Counted from the first letter of the stretch, positions 32,235 through 42,352 are shown. The stretch: DNA of 64,000 bases from Limnomonas spitsbergensis (GCA_037349105.1 JAYJMM010000094.1:1922001-1986000), one strand, 5' to 3'. The notes: a model not told the origin generated them from the sequence alone. Numbers and translations: made by a program.

Positions 32235-32440
32235 AAAGAAAGTGAACGCTCTGAACACCCCGCAGATCCTGTGGCATTAGCATAAACAAGCCATGTGGAC
32301 CGATGTGAACACCCCGCGGATCATGTGGCATTAGCAGAAACAGGCCATGGGAACGCTGTGAACACCCCGCGGATCCTGTGGCATTAGCATAAACAAGCCA
32401 TGGGAACGCTATGAACATCCCCGCGGATCCTGTGGCAAGC
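32235..32440. repeat. ~49-bp tandem repeat, four copies
   Basis: Units share 'gtgaacaccccgcggatcct' and 'gtggcattagcataaacaag'. It directly precedes the internal copy of the terminal repeat. Confidence 0.88.
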
Positions 32441-32444
32441 CCGC

Positions 32445-33205
32445 GTGCAAAAATATGTCCTACTGGTTCTAATATGTACTCAAGTTCTAATATACAGGTC
32501 CATAATTTCCACACGATACTTTCACGCTACAGTGTTGTGATGTGTGTTTAAGTGGACTACTTCATCTCTCTTAGGACTTGCTTTGCTGAACCCCACATTC
32601 CTGACACGATTCCGCGGGTTGTACACAGCTTTTCCGGGTTGTACACAGCTTTCGCATGACTTTACGCGATGTTACCTGATTGCTTTTGCCTGATTCCACC
32701 CATTCCTGACATCATCCGCGGGTTGTACACAGCTTTCGCATGACTTTACGCGATGTTACCATTGCTTTTGCCTGATTCCACCCATTCCTGACATCATCCG
32801 CGGGTTGTACCTTTCGCATGCCTTTTACGCAAGTCACCTGAATTGCTTTGCTGATTCATGACATGATTCCGCGTATTCCGCGGGTTGAACACAGCTTTCG
32901 CATGACTTTACGCGATGTCACCTGAATTGAATTGCTTTGGCTGATCCCACCCATTCCTGACATGATCATCGACAACAGATGCAGGCCGATTCCCTCCCTG
33001 CTGGGATATTAAAAAATGTCACGCCATGCAGTTGCAAGCAGTTGCATGGCAGTGCATGGCAGCGCGTGGAGTTGCAAGCAACTGCATGCAGTTGCGTGGG
33101 GTTGTATGGCAGTACTGCATGGAGTTTCAATCAGTTGCATGGGGTTGCATGAAAGTGCATGGAGTTGCTTGGAAGTGCATGGGGGTTGCTTGGAAGCTTT
33201 CACAC
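32445..33205 (+). repeat. Internal, degenerate copy of the terminal repeat
   Basis: Same order as 27892-28935 (TGCAAAAATATGTCCTACTGG; CGCGGGTTGTACA units; ATCATCGACAACAGATGCAG with a deletion; GTTGCATG array) but shorter and more diverged. It ends 12 bp from the recombinase stop codon, so it may be the left end of an older element 32445-40718. Confidence 0.88.
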
Positions 33206-33217
33206 CAACACCACACC

Positions 33218-34396
33218 TCACTTCCCCATGCCCTTCTTACTCAACTCTTGCTGCTGCCCTGGCGGCACCGTGCACACCAGCTCGCATCGCGCTCCCTTCA
33301 CCGGGTGCATCTTCAGCTTCAGCCTGTACCTCTCCAGCTGGTGCCCGGACGTCATCATCAGCCTCGCTATCTGCTCCTTGTCATGCGGCGACAGCTCGTC
33401 CATGTCTAGGCTGGTGCTGAACGAATGCCTCAATGTGTTGGCCGTCACCGGGCGCTTGAACAGGCGAGAAAATACGTCCCGCATCCAGTTCCCGAATGTC
33501 ACTGCATCAGGCCACGGCCCCCCGCTGCGAGGTGACACTAGCAGCCAGTCCCTAGGGTGCGCTTCCAGCGACACCCTCACCAGTGCTTCCAACTCCTCTG
33601 GCAGCTTGCGCACCGACCTCGGAAATTTCTCTGTTCGGTTCTTGAATGCCGATATCGTCAGCTCCATCCCCTCGGCTCCGGTGTTCAGGAAGTTGGGCTG
33701 TGCGCTCTCACGATTACTGTCAGGGGGGGGCGGCTTCTCACCTGCCCGGTATATCTTCACTGCATGCATGTTGATCCTCACAGGAGGTAGGTAGGTATAC
33801 ATCCCAAGCAGCAGCGTCTCCATCGACCTGGGACGCTGCTTCACCTCCTCGTCTCGCACTCGCAGCACATCCTCCCATGTCATATGGCTCTCCAACATGT
33901 GCTCGGTCGGCGTGTTTTTCTCGTAGTGCTCAGTTGCCTTTAGCGTCACCTCCTTGTACAGCTTCTGCCAGCATCCCATAGATCCTGAGGCCTCATGCTT
34001 CTGCTTCACCTCCAACGGCGCATACTTCAACAAGCTCAACACCAGGCTGATAAAGCTGCGCAGCGTCTTGTAATTGTCCGCCTCAAACTCTTTCACCAGA
34101 TTCCCGTACGTACCCTTGCAATCCGCTATCGCCGCTGACACGCTCGGCTTCCCTGACACCTCCATCAGCCTGCCCAGACGACTCACATACTGTCGCTTGG
34201 TCATGGTGCTCAACTGCGTGCCCCCGTCGTGCTGCGCCCCTTTGCCTTTGCCTTGGTGCGGGGTCGCTGCTGCTTTCCCCTGCAGCTTTGCTTTCGATGG
34301 CGTTGCTCTCTTTGCCTGCTTAGGCTGCGGGGTCGCTGCTGCTTTCCCCTGCGGCACAGACGCATACGCAGATGCCGGTTGCACCATCAAATCCAT
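33218..34396 (-). CDS. Tyrosine recombinase (phage-integrase fold)
   Basis: 392 residues, intronless. Breaks and rejoins DNA through a 3'-phosphotyrosine; here it is the likely integrase of the element. Residues 1-60 are a basic Ala/Pro/Gln/Lys-rich tail; about 60-180 form the helical core-binding domain; about 190-360 the catalytic domain. Candidate catalytic residues: R207 (LPPVRINM), K252 (AFKNRTEK), R323-H324 (NTLRHSFST, with N replacing the usual first His), H352 (TSGHQLE) and Y357 (ERYRLK). The PPxR and LRHSF style resembles recombinases of large DNA viruses and polinton-like viruses of protists. The stop codon lies next to the internal terminal-repeat copy. The gene is divergent from the resolvase gene, with about 145 bp between the starts. 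Confidence 0.85.
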   Translation of the reverse strand: MDLMVQPASAYASVPQGKAAATPQPKQAKRATPSKAKLQGKAAATPHQGKGKGAQHDGGTQLSTMTKRQYVSRLGRLMEVSGKPSVSAAIADCKGTYGNLVKEFEADNYKTLRSFISLVLSLLKYAPLEVKQKHEASGSMGCWQKLYKEVTLKATEHYEKNTPTEHMLESHMTWEDVLRVRDEEVKQRPRSMETLLLGMYTYLPPVRINMHAVKIYRAGEKPPPPDSNRESAQPNFLNTGAEGMELTISAFKNRTEKFPRSVRKLPEELEALVRVSLEAHPRDWLLVSPRSGGPWPDAVTFGNWMRDVFSRLFKRPVTANTLRHSFSTSLDMDELSPHDKEQIARLMMTSGHQLERYRLKLKMHPVKGARCELVCTVPPGQQQELSKKGMGK

Positions 34397-34540
34397 TCTG
34401 CCTTACATGCTTACAAAAACCACCCGTTTATGCCATACCTAACTGCAGCGACAACCCGGCCCACAGCAGCCATCATGATACACAGGAAATTCGGTGCAAC
34501 GTGGGCACTGCAGGCTGCTCGTACAACGGTGGCAGCAAGC
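34397..34540. promoter_or_regulatory. Divergent intergenic region between recombinase and resolvase genes
   Basis: 144 bp separate the two start codons, so the two genes probably share a bidirectional promoter. I see no clear TATA element. In-frame ATGs upstream of 34541 (for example 34474, MIHRKFGATWALQAAR) could add an organelle-targeting-like N-terminus to the resolvase. Confidence 0.4.
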
Positions 34541-35305
34541 ATGAAGCTCTACACCATCGGCATCGATCCTGGCATCAAGAACCTGGGCATTGCGGTGGTC
34601 AACGGCCATGGCTGCAACGCATGCGTCGTGCACGCCAACGTTTCGGCCAAAGGCCGAAAGGCATTTGCGCAAAGCGCAAACGTGTCCTTTGCGCACCCCG
34701 TGAGTGCCATACCTCGGGGGCAGCACAACACGACAACCGCACACAAGCGCAAACGCAATGTGCCGGTGCTCGACACCGATGCCCTCAGGCGTGCTCTGCA
34801 TGACGTTTGCGCTTCGCGCAAAGGCCTTTCGGCCGAAGGCCGAAACGTGCTCCGCTATGTTGACCGCCACGACACGTCGGTGGTCCTCGAGTCCCTCGTG
34901 CTGGGCGTCAACTGCACACAGACCGCCATCCACGAGGTCGTCGGAGCGTGCAAGTACGAAATGGAGTCTGCCACCGGCTCCAGGGTCGTTGTCGCGACCG
35001 CCAACCAGGTCATGGCGCATTTCAAGCATGACCTGGTCAAGGGCCTGGACTACAGAGCTCGCAAACAACAGTCCATCCGCTTTGCCGCCAGGTGGCTCTC
35101 CTTGCGCCACCGCGACCCAGGTCAGAAGCTGGACGACATGGCTCATCGAACCACCTCCAACCGGCTGGGCTGCCACCACGCCACCTCAGATTCCAAACTT
35201 TCTCAGCAGAAGGCTTTCGTCTTACTCTGGGACTTTTACTCAAGAAAATCGGTGGCATCTAGGATTAGATGCCACCCACAGGAACTGGGAAACCACACAC
35301 CATAA
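34541..35305 (+). CDS. RuvC-like Holliday-junction resolvase
   Basis: 254 residues from MKLYTIGIDPG. It cuts four-way DNA junctions with an RNase H-like fold and two metals. Visible acidic residues: D9 (IGIDPGIKNLGIAVV), E117 (SVVLESLVLG) and D198/D199 (GQKLDDMAHR), in the usual order for the RuvC/poxvirus A22-type/CCE1 superfamily. The interval between the first and second motif is long because two 46-bp palindrome-rich repeats are read through (residues about 33-48 and 88-103). After DDMA the expected helix is replaced by an unrelated tail, so the C-terminus may be frame-altered. Its neighbour is the tyrosine recombinase, consistent with processing of recombination or replication junctions of the element. 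Confidence 0.82.
   Translation: MKLYTIGIDPGIKNLGIAVVNGHGCNACVVHANVSAKGRKAFAQSANVSFAHPVSAIPRGQHNTTTAHKRKRNVPVLDTDALRRALHDVCASRKGLSAEGRNVLRYVDRHDTSVVLESLVLGVNCTQTAIHEVVGACKYEMESATGSRVVVATANQVMAHFKHDLVKGLDYRARKQQSIRFAARWLSLRHRDPGQKLDDMAHRTTSNRLGCHHATSDSKLSQQKAFVLLWDFYSRKSVASRIRCHPQELGNHTP
34638..34848. repeat. Pair of inverted 46-bp palindromic repeats inside the resolvase gene
   Basis: 34638-34683 and 34803-34848 are inverted near-copies with ACGT ends. Each contains two short hairpins (TTTCGGCC..GGCCGAAA and TTTGCGC..GCGCAAA). Both are read in frame without stop codons. Confidence 0.9.
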
Positions 35306-35401
35306 CCAGTCTATAAAAAAGGGAAAGGGGGCCGGCGGGCGTGCCAGGGTTGACAGGGTGGACATGAATCGGTGGCAGGGCGACGTCCAGGGGTCCCTCA
35401 A

Positions 35402-35602
35402 TCACTCGGCGTCGCCGAGCTCGTCCTCGTCAGCCTTCAGGCCGATGCCCATGTAGCACTTGGTTGTCTTGGACATTACCGGCTTCAAAGGTAGATTCGG
35501 CTCATCGAATGCAGCCATGTCGGCTTTCTCGTGGTCTGCCAGCTCCTTCGTCACGTTCTTTAGGAGGACGTCGGTACCCCCCTGTACTGGTATTTCACCC
35601 AT
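35402..35602 (-). CDS. Small acidic protein, function unknown
   Basis: 66 residues from MGEIPVQGGTDVLLKNVTKE to an acidic end (KADEDELGDAE). Good coding composition, convergent with the resolvase gene. No family recognised. A TATAAAA sequence lies at 35313-35319 between the two genes. Confidence 0.5.
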   Translation of the reverse strand: MGEIPVQGGTDVLLKNVTKELADHEKADMAAFDEPNLPLKPVMSKTTKCYMGIGLKADEDELGDAE

Positions 35603-35882
35603 ACTGACTGTGACGAAACCAAGACAGGCGCACGGCCGGTGGTCTAAGCTTGCAAGGTACCAATGGACATGCTCGTCTGTGTGAGCCCTTCACTGTACGC
35701 TGTCGATGTTTGAACGTCGACAAACGTGTACCGCACCGGTGTGTGGGCTCGAGGTATGGAGCCAATTGTGCCGTCAGAGCCTGCCCGCTGCCCCTCGTGA
35801 TCATACCAGTCTCAAATGATCCCCGACGACAGCTGAATATAATCTCGCAGGATTAAGGCATGCATCAGCTACCAGGAGCGGG

Positions 35883-36426
35883 ATGCGCCCGAAATCTCAA
35901 GCTCCGGGAGCAACGGTAAGAAACTCGTCATAATTCTCTCGTCCTCACGCTGAATGACTTCACATTGATTCCTAATTTGCAGGTGAAATATGGAGTCGTT
36001 GAAGCTGGCGGGGAAGCTAAAGCAGACGAATGTGTTCTCTGCCTCAGATCTGGCGTGAACCTCACTTCAAACCGACGGTGGAGATGCGACAGAGGACACG
36101 TAAACGAGGAAAGGTAGGATGTCCGCGACTTGTATCAATGCTAAACATGTCAGGTGGTCGGCCCTCGCACTGCGAAATTTGACTGAGCCCTACTTCTACT
36201 ACATTGCTGAGTGACTGCTACCTCGAGTGACCTCAAACTTCTGATGCTGCAGAGGATATCAGCTAAAGGACATGAAGGAATTTCTTGCGAATCCTGGTTC
36301 ATCATCAACTTCGCCGTCTCTTAGGCAGCAGGGCCCAGGTAAGGCCATCTATTGCGAGCTCATGTAAGGTTCTTTGTTGCAGGAGCCTTGGTCATCACGC
36401 GAGAACACCATCAACCAAACACGTAG
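35883..36426 (+). CDS. Four-exon small protein with a CxxC...CxxxH zinc-binding pattern
   Basis: Exons 35883-35915, 35983-36113, 36253-36338 and 36383-36426 (GT-AG, phases agree) give 97 residues: MRPKSQAPGAT, then VKYGVVEAGGEAKADECVLC, LRSGVNLTSNRRWRCDRGHV, a KDMKEFL helix, a Ser-rich linker and a short tail. C-x2-C-x13-C-x3-H suggests one zinc knuckle, possibly nucleic-acid binding. Introns of 44-139 bp contrast with the repeat-filled host introns. Family unknown; exon 4 is the least certain. Confidence 0.55.
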
Positions 36427-36659
36427 TAAATTAAATCTGCACCTTTCCCCTCCTCTTCACAGGCAGTTGAGTTTTGTTGTCCTTAACAGCCTCTGCGGGA
36501 CGGGCAGACACCTGCATGGGCTGATGGTGGATGATGTTTGAAGGTGCGTCCATGCTGGCATGGAAGATGCTTCATTGGTTTTCTGGCTTCCAGCCATTTT
36601 TGGCTGAACATTTGATTGCAAGTCTATGAATATGTGAGTATTTGCTAAATTTAAAACCA

Positions 36660-38235
36660 TAGTGATACAGGGTCCTCAACAATGCTGGCACATTCAGCTA
36701 ACATTACTGGGCATTGCAGCCCAGCAAAGAAGCTGCCAGACATTTGCTCGAACAACTGGGCATGCCCCCTTGCTGAAGGTGTCTGAGCAACGGGATTTCT
36801 TCCAGGCAAGTATCTGCTATTTGGGTTGCATGAATTGTGAAATATATTGCTAGTGATCTCCAGGTCGTCATCTTCTTACAAATTGCTGACATCTTGTTTC
36901 ATTTCTTTCTTTAGGTCAAGTCAACGATGCCGATGAAGAAGAGGTATCATGGAGTTGGCCATGCCGCTAGCCTCAGAACTTTCTCAAACATTTGTTACAT
37001 TGGCTTAATACCTGTTGTGAACATGGCTAGTCACATGTTATTCTTGGGACAGTTGGGCGCCCATGCAGCTGAGCCTTTTTGATCAGGGCCCAGAGGTATA
37101 ACGTCACTGACATGTTATACTTGATGCGTAAATAGTACGCAGCAGCCCCGGCGGCTGCACCATCATGCGGGGCTGGCAACAGCGTGGGTGCCAGCGGCAC
37201 TGCGCTGCCCGCCATGCAGGACAGCAGGGATTCCAGTTTTGTCATATCCGGCCTACCAGAGGGTGGTTTGGGGGAGGACTGTGCGGCTCAGGTCTGTGAG
37301 ACAGTGTGCAAGCTCATGGGCATCACTATCAATGTCAGTGCATGGGCGGCAAGGAGTTGTGGAAGCTTAAGATGAGCGAGGCAACGGGGCAGTGGCAGAC
37401 GCATATGGTACGAAGTCTGACATGAGTGTGGTCATGCATTTGGTCATTGACATTTTAACCCACCTAAAAACACTACATTTTAATGAATTTTGTGTCTTCA
37501 GCTAAGAATGTACCTGCTAGTACTAACTATTTACTTTCTTCCTCCCTTGTTTTAGTGGTCCCAGTTTACCGCTTCGAATTTCCAGGAGAAGTTCACTAAG
37601 ACCCTGGGAAGGGTGCCAGCCACACTGACTTGGACGCCTTCAAGGCATGGTCTCAAGGGCTGCTGGCTGGTGACGTGTACAGGTACGGCCATCTGGAATG
37701 AACTATGTCTTGCCCTAATTGGCTCACTGAGTTGGCTTGTTGACAAATATTGTGGCTGCACAATGTAGGATCCTAGGGCAAGAGTGTTTGTACCAATATT
37801 TACTTTCTTACACCTTTCTAATTATGCAGGGCCCTGCCCAGTGCTGGCCCCTTCTCTTCGCACGCCTTCCTGGCGGGCATAGCCCGGGCACTCGAGCCGA
37901 AAAACGCTTCTAGCATCCACCTGCTGACACGGCACGCTGTTGGCCCCGTGAAGGTGTCTCTCGAGCAACTGGCTTTCTTCAGCTTCAAGGCAAGTCCATT
38001 ATTTGTGTTTAAGTTATGTGTCAATTGAGTTCCATGCCTCTCATTGTGGGTGAGATTAAGATGCTCAATGCCTCGTTAATCACATTGCCAGATTGTCAAT
38101 GCAACTTCCTGATATTTGCTTCCTATTGCTTCTTCTTAGGTGAAATACAGGCTACAGAACAAGCAGGGCAACCAGGGATAGAGCCATGCCATGGGCATCT
38201 TAGCGGAGATCAAAATAGTCGAAGCTGCAGGAGAT
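36660..38235 (+). pseudogene. Decayed multi-exon coding region with two GC-AG introns
   Basis: Recognisable segments: FARTTGHAPLLKVSEQRDFF (about 36727-36806, donor CAG|GCAAGT) joined to VKSTMPMKKR (36915-36944); SSFVISGLPEGGLGEDCAAQ (37229-37350), reminiscent of retroelement ORF1 proteins; WSQFTASNFQEKFTKTLG (37557) which shifts frame to HTDLDAFKAWSQGLLAGDVY (about 37620-37682); and SSHAFLAGIARALEPKNASS..VKVSLEQLAFFSFK (37831-37988, donor AAG|GCAAGT) joined to VKYRLQNKQGNQG stop (38141-38181). A 65-bp dispersed repeat sits at 37047-37113. Frame breaks suggest a pseudogene, although unseen short exons could rescue it. Confidence 0.4.
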
Positions 38236-38549
38236 GAATATGGGTGGGAAGGCATGGCTGATCTGATTCAGGTGGCCGGAAAAAACTGCTAGCAGCTTGA
38301 TTTAGTTGGCTGCATGAGATATAGATTGTGGGCGGTATCCAACAGTGTCAAATTGATTTATTTTAAGAACTGTTGAACTTCAAAGACAGATGAGCCCAGT
38401 CTAAGCATTGTGTTCATTTTGAATGCATCTTCTTGCTGTCAGACGCTCCTAATTCATGAGATGGGCCACTTACAAATTTGGATTATTTGGATCTTGAACT
38501 GTTATATTTGATCACTGTTATATTTGGATCTTGAACACTGTTTGATTCA

Positions 38550-38935
38550 AACCTGCTAGATTTCATTTGTTTGATTCAAGCAATAGTCCGTCTGAACTCC
38601 GGATTGATTCAGACCGTCTGAATTGTGCTGTAACGCCTGATTCACGCTTGAATCAAGACGCTTGATTTTGCCTTGTTTCAACCCACTTGAATCGCGCTTG
38701 AATCAATCCGCTTGAACACCTCATGATTTCGGCTTGATTCAACGTGCCTGAACATCGCTTGATTCCGGCCTGATTCAACACGCCTGAACACTGCCTGAGC
38801 CCGGCCTGATTCAGACGCTAGTTTCAGTGGTTTGAATCAAGCGATAGTCCGTCTGATCTCCGGAATGATTCAAACGCCCGTTTCAGACAGGAATTTCACT
38901 GATTCAAGCGTATTTCAGGCGGCCTAATGTTACCG
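38550..38935. repeat. Degenerate TTGATTCAAxx repeat
   Basis: More than 20 occurrences of TTGATTCA/TTGAATCA words, a self-complementary core. No gene. Confidence 0.75.
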
Positions 38936-38939
38936 ACGT

Positions 38940-39485
38940 GTTTAAGCCCCTGTCACTCCGTTCAACAGCCGCGCTTCGTTGTTTAAGCCCCCTGTCGCTC
39001 CGTTCAACCGACAGCCGCGCTGCGTTGTTTAAGCCCCCTGTCGCTCCGTTCAACCGACAGCCGTGCTGCGTTGTTTAAGCCCCCTGTCGCTCCGTTCAAC
39101 CGACAGCCGCGCTGCGTTGTTTAATCCCCCTGGTCGCTCCGTTCAACCGACAGCCGCGCTGCGTTGTTTAAGCCCCTTGTCGCTCCGTTCAACAGCCGCG
39201 CTTCGTTGTTTAAGCCCCCTGTCGCTCCGTTCAACCGACAGCCGCGCTGCATTGTTTAAGCCCCCTGTCGCTCCGTTCAACAGCCGCGCTTCGTTGTTTA
39301 AGCCCCCTGTCGCTCCGTTCAACCGACAGCCGCGCTGCGTTGTTTAAGCCCCCTGTCGCTCCGTTCAACCGACAGCCGCGCTCCGTTCAACCGACAGCCG
39401 TGCTGCGTTGTTTAAGCCCCCTGGTCGATCCGTTCAACCGACAGCCGCGCTGCGTTGTTTAAGCCCCCTGTCGCACCGTTCAACC
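38940..39485. repeat. ~46-bp array (ccctgtcgctccgttcaacc)
   Basis: About 12 units alternating 'gacagccgcgctgcgttgtt' and a shorter variant lacking the 'ccgacag' step. It abuts the right terminal repeat region. Confidence 0.93.
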
Positions 39486-39705
39486 GAGGGAATGAGAGCA
39501 AGGAGGGTTGGTGGGGCGGGCGCGTTTGGAAGGTGCAAGGGGGCGATGGCAAACGCATGAAGAGAAGGGGGGGGCAAGGTCCTGATCGGCACGGCGAGCA
39601 GAGGTGATGTGGGGGAGGGTGGTTGGGACAACCTGTGGGATGTGGGAGGAGGAATAGACATGGGGAGGATCGGGCAGACGGCCAATTAAAAGGTTTATTT
39701 AAATT

Positions 39706-40718
39706 GCATACACTTCCAAGCAACCCCATGCAACTGATTGAAACTCCATGCACAACTGCCATGCAACCCCACACAACGCCATGCAACTCCATGCAACTGC
39801 TTGCAACTGCATGCAACTCCATGCAACTCCATGCACTGCCATGCAACTGCTTGCAACTGCATGCACTGCAACTCCATGCACTGCATGGCGTGACATTTTT
39901 TAATATCCCAGCAGGGCGATGAGGGAATCGGGCTGCATGAAGCACAATGTATGTTGTCGATGATCATGTCAGGAATGGGTGGGAACAGCAAATCCCGCGG
40001 ATCATGTCAGGAATGGGTGGAATCAGCAAAGCAATTCAGGTGATATCGCGTAAAGTCATGTGAAAGCTGTGTACAACCCGCGGATCATGTCAGGAATGGG
40101 TGGAATCAGCAAAGCAATCAGGTAACATCGCGTAAAGTCATGCGAAAGCTGTGTACAACCCGCGGATCATGTCAGGAATGGGTGGAATCAGCAAAGCAAT
40201 TCAGGTGATATCGCGTAAAATCATGTGAAAGCTGTGTACAACCCGCGGATCATGTCAGGAATGGGTGGAATCAGCAAAGCAATCAGGTAACATCGCGTAA
40301 AGTCATGCGAAAGCTGTGTACAACCCGCGGATCATGTCAGGAATGGGTGGAATCAGCAAAGCAATCAGGTAACATCGCGTAAAGTCATGCGAAAGCTGTG
40401 TACAACCCGCAAAAGCTGTGTACAACCCGCGGATCATGTCAGGAATGGGTGGAATCAGCAAAGCAATCAGGTAACGTCGCGTAAAGTCATGCGAAAGCTG
40501 TGTACAACCCGCAAAAGCTGTGTACAACCCACGGAATCGTGTCAGGAATGTGGGGGGTCCAAAGCAAGTCCTAAGGAAAATCGCGGAGAGATGAAGTAGT
40601 CCACTTAAACACACATCACAACACTGTAGCGTGGAAGTATCGCATGGAAAGTATGGACCTGTATATTAGAACTTGAGTACATATTAGAACCAGTCGGACA
40701 TATTTTGCACCAGGGTGT
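39706..40718 (-). repeat. Right terminal inverted repeat of the large element
   Basis: Reverse complement of 27892-28935 with very few differences: CATGCAAC array 39710-39890, unique part 39890-39990, about six ~84-bp units 40000-40540, unique end 40560-40718. Confidence 0.93.
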
Positions 40719-40825
40719 AGTCTATACTTGGTGACGCTGAATTAGTGCCATGACATTTCATCCATTTGAGCAAAAATGAGGATGAGTGTGCTAGTTGAGA
40801 GATTAAGCAATTGATTACTGGTACT

Positions 40826-41058
40826 GTAAAACGGGATTGGGTCCACGCACCCTTGTAGAGACCTAATATATTAAATTCGTCGCGCAGACAAAAGTACCCT
40901 ACTCCACGCACACGCAGCTGAGTTTTTAGATATTTGGTGCTGGAAGCACTACTCCGCGCACCTCTAAAATAGTTGTTAATTATTATTCTGTCTCGCACCA
41001 CTCCGTGCACCTCCAAAAATAATTAATTAAACTCAGAGTCCAACCGGTTTTACGGTAA
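40826..41058. mobile_element. 233-bp MITE with TACCGTAAAACCGGTT-type ends
   Basis: The left end ACTGTAAAACGGGATTGGGT pairs with the right end AACCGGTTTTACGGTA. Related elements are at 48050-49055 (nested) and 43874-44195. Shared interior words: 'actactccgcgcac', 'ggtgctggaagcac'. Confidence 0.75.
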
Positions 41059-41261
41059 TGGAGTTTGGAGGAAGACACGGCATGCTACATTTTCTTTAAG
41101 ATAACCTAAAGCCTCGACCTAATGAGGAAATATTCTTGAAACAAGGCAATTTACTTAAAAATTTACCGATGCACCATAACCCGTGGTCCTGATACCAGAA
41201 ACGTAACGCATATCAGCACGTACTTGTAAAAAAACTTGCATGGCAACAGGAATCAGTGGCG

Positions 41262-41385
41262 ACTTAGTAGCGACTCAGTAGACTCAGTGGTGACTCAGTG
41301 GTGACTCAGTGGCGACTCAGTGGTGACTCAGTGGCGACTCAGTGGTGACTCAGTGGCGACTAAGTGAGTAAGTGGTGTCTCAGTA
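41262..41385. repeat. 12-bp tandem repeat (gtgactcagtgg)
   Basis: About ten copies alternating GTGACTCAGTGG and CGACTCAGTGG. Confidence 0.92.
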
Positions 41386-41399
41386 GGATTTTCAGTAGA

Positions 41400-42352
41400 A
41401 ATTGTATGACTCATGCAAATGTGGTTTTAACAGCGATTCAGCAGATTTGAGATGCAAGTTGAAAATCATTTAATTTTAAGAGACGCCGCCATTTTAGCAA
41501 GGCTAGATTTCATATCATCGTGATTGGTGGCTTGATTATGATGCACGCTAAACATGGGGAATGCCATGGCCTGGTATTTTGTGTCACGAGGAGTTCCGAT
41601 AACAGGATAATGTCGTGGAGACGTGGAGTATGTCCACACAAATTTTCGCACGAGGGCGAACAAATTTCTACAAGATTTTGCCTTTGGGAAACAGGATTTC
41701 GGCTGAAAACCAGGGGTTTGCAAGGCTTGAGCAACAACCGGTATGATGATTGATGATTGATGAATCGTTGACACTGCCTACTGTGAGGGTATCCAGAAAC
41801 TCATGCATTGAACTGAGAGCACTTCAGTTATCAACGGGACTTGCCGTCAACATGGGGGAATGCGAAGAAGCAATGGACAGATTGAGATCTATAGTTTGCC
41901 CATCGTAAGTTGCATGTTATACCCGCTTGCGGTGAGGAGTGCTGCTCGTGCCATCCCGCAAAATCCGCCTATGGCATTCTGGTTCTGGAGCAAAGTGGGG
42001 GTTGAAGATTTTTCCTCGGCAGCTCCGGTCGGGGCACGGTCATACCCCCTACTCAAACCGTGAGAGCCATTATATGATCGTTGGCCCTCCATCCCGCACC
42101 TCCCTCCCGCAACCCCGATCTTGATTGCTGCTCGTCCAGATAGAATCCAGCCAAATTGCTTTCGAACTGAAGCCCTAGACTCTACAACCCGACAATTGTT
42201 CTTCAAGTTGCTGTGTCTGGCAATTATACTTTGTTTGCGCTGGACATAAGACCCACACTTGTCTGAGCACCACAAACACACGATCAACCCCTCCTCTGCT
42301 CGGCGCTACTGCCCCCTCGGCCCCGCTGTCATAAATATCCAAGGGCGGTGTC
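41400..42352. other. Upstream region of the FAM114-like gene
   Basis: No convincing gene. A TATA-like CATAAATATCC at 42330-42340 lies about 15 bp before the ATG at 42353, which may be too close for a core promoter. Confidence 0.4.

Larger units (their letters stand above)
27892..40718. mobile_element. 12.8-kb element with ~1-kb terminal inverted repeats
   Basis: Both termini begin ACACCCTGGTGCAAAATATG reading inwards (27892 rightward, 40718 leftward), and the similarity continues for about 1 kb with the same internal order of repeats. Cargo in order: hypothetical (28879-29094, -), HNH-like (29350-29876, -), hypothetical (30286-30499, +), coiled-coil/membrane protein (31402-31767, +), tyrosine recombinase (33218-34396, -), RuvC-like resolvase (34541-35305, +), acidic protein (35402-35602, -), four-exon Zn-type protein (35883-36426, +) and decayed coding DNA (36.66-38.2 kb, +). 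No capsid, polymerase or packaging gene is recognisable. I could not identify a target-site duplication. Confidence 0.75.

Noticed and set aside
34439..35179. 246-codon antisense frame over the resolvase gene
   Set aside because: It is a shadow of the resolvase. The sense frame has the RuvC motifs D9, E117 and D198/D199; the antisense frame has no recognisable domain.
41466..41774. 102-codon minus-strand frame
   Set aside because: No family resemblance, and it overlaps equally good frames on the other strand.
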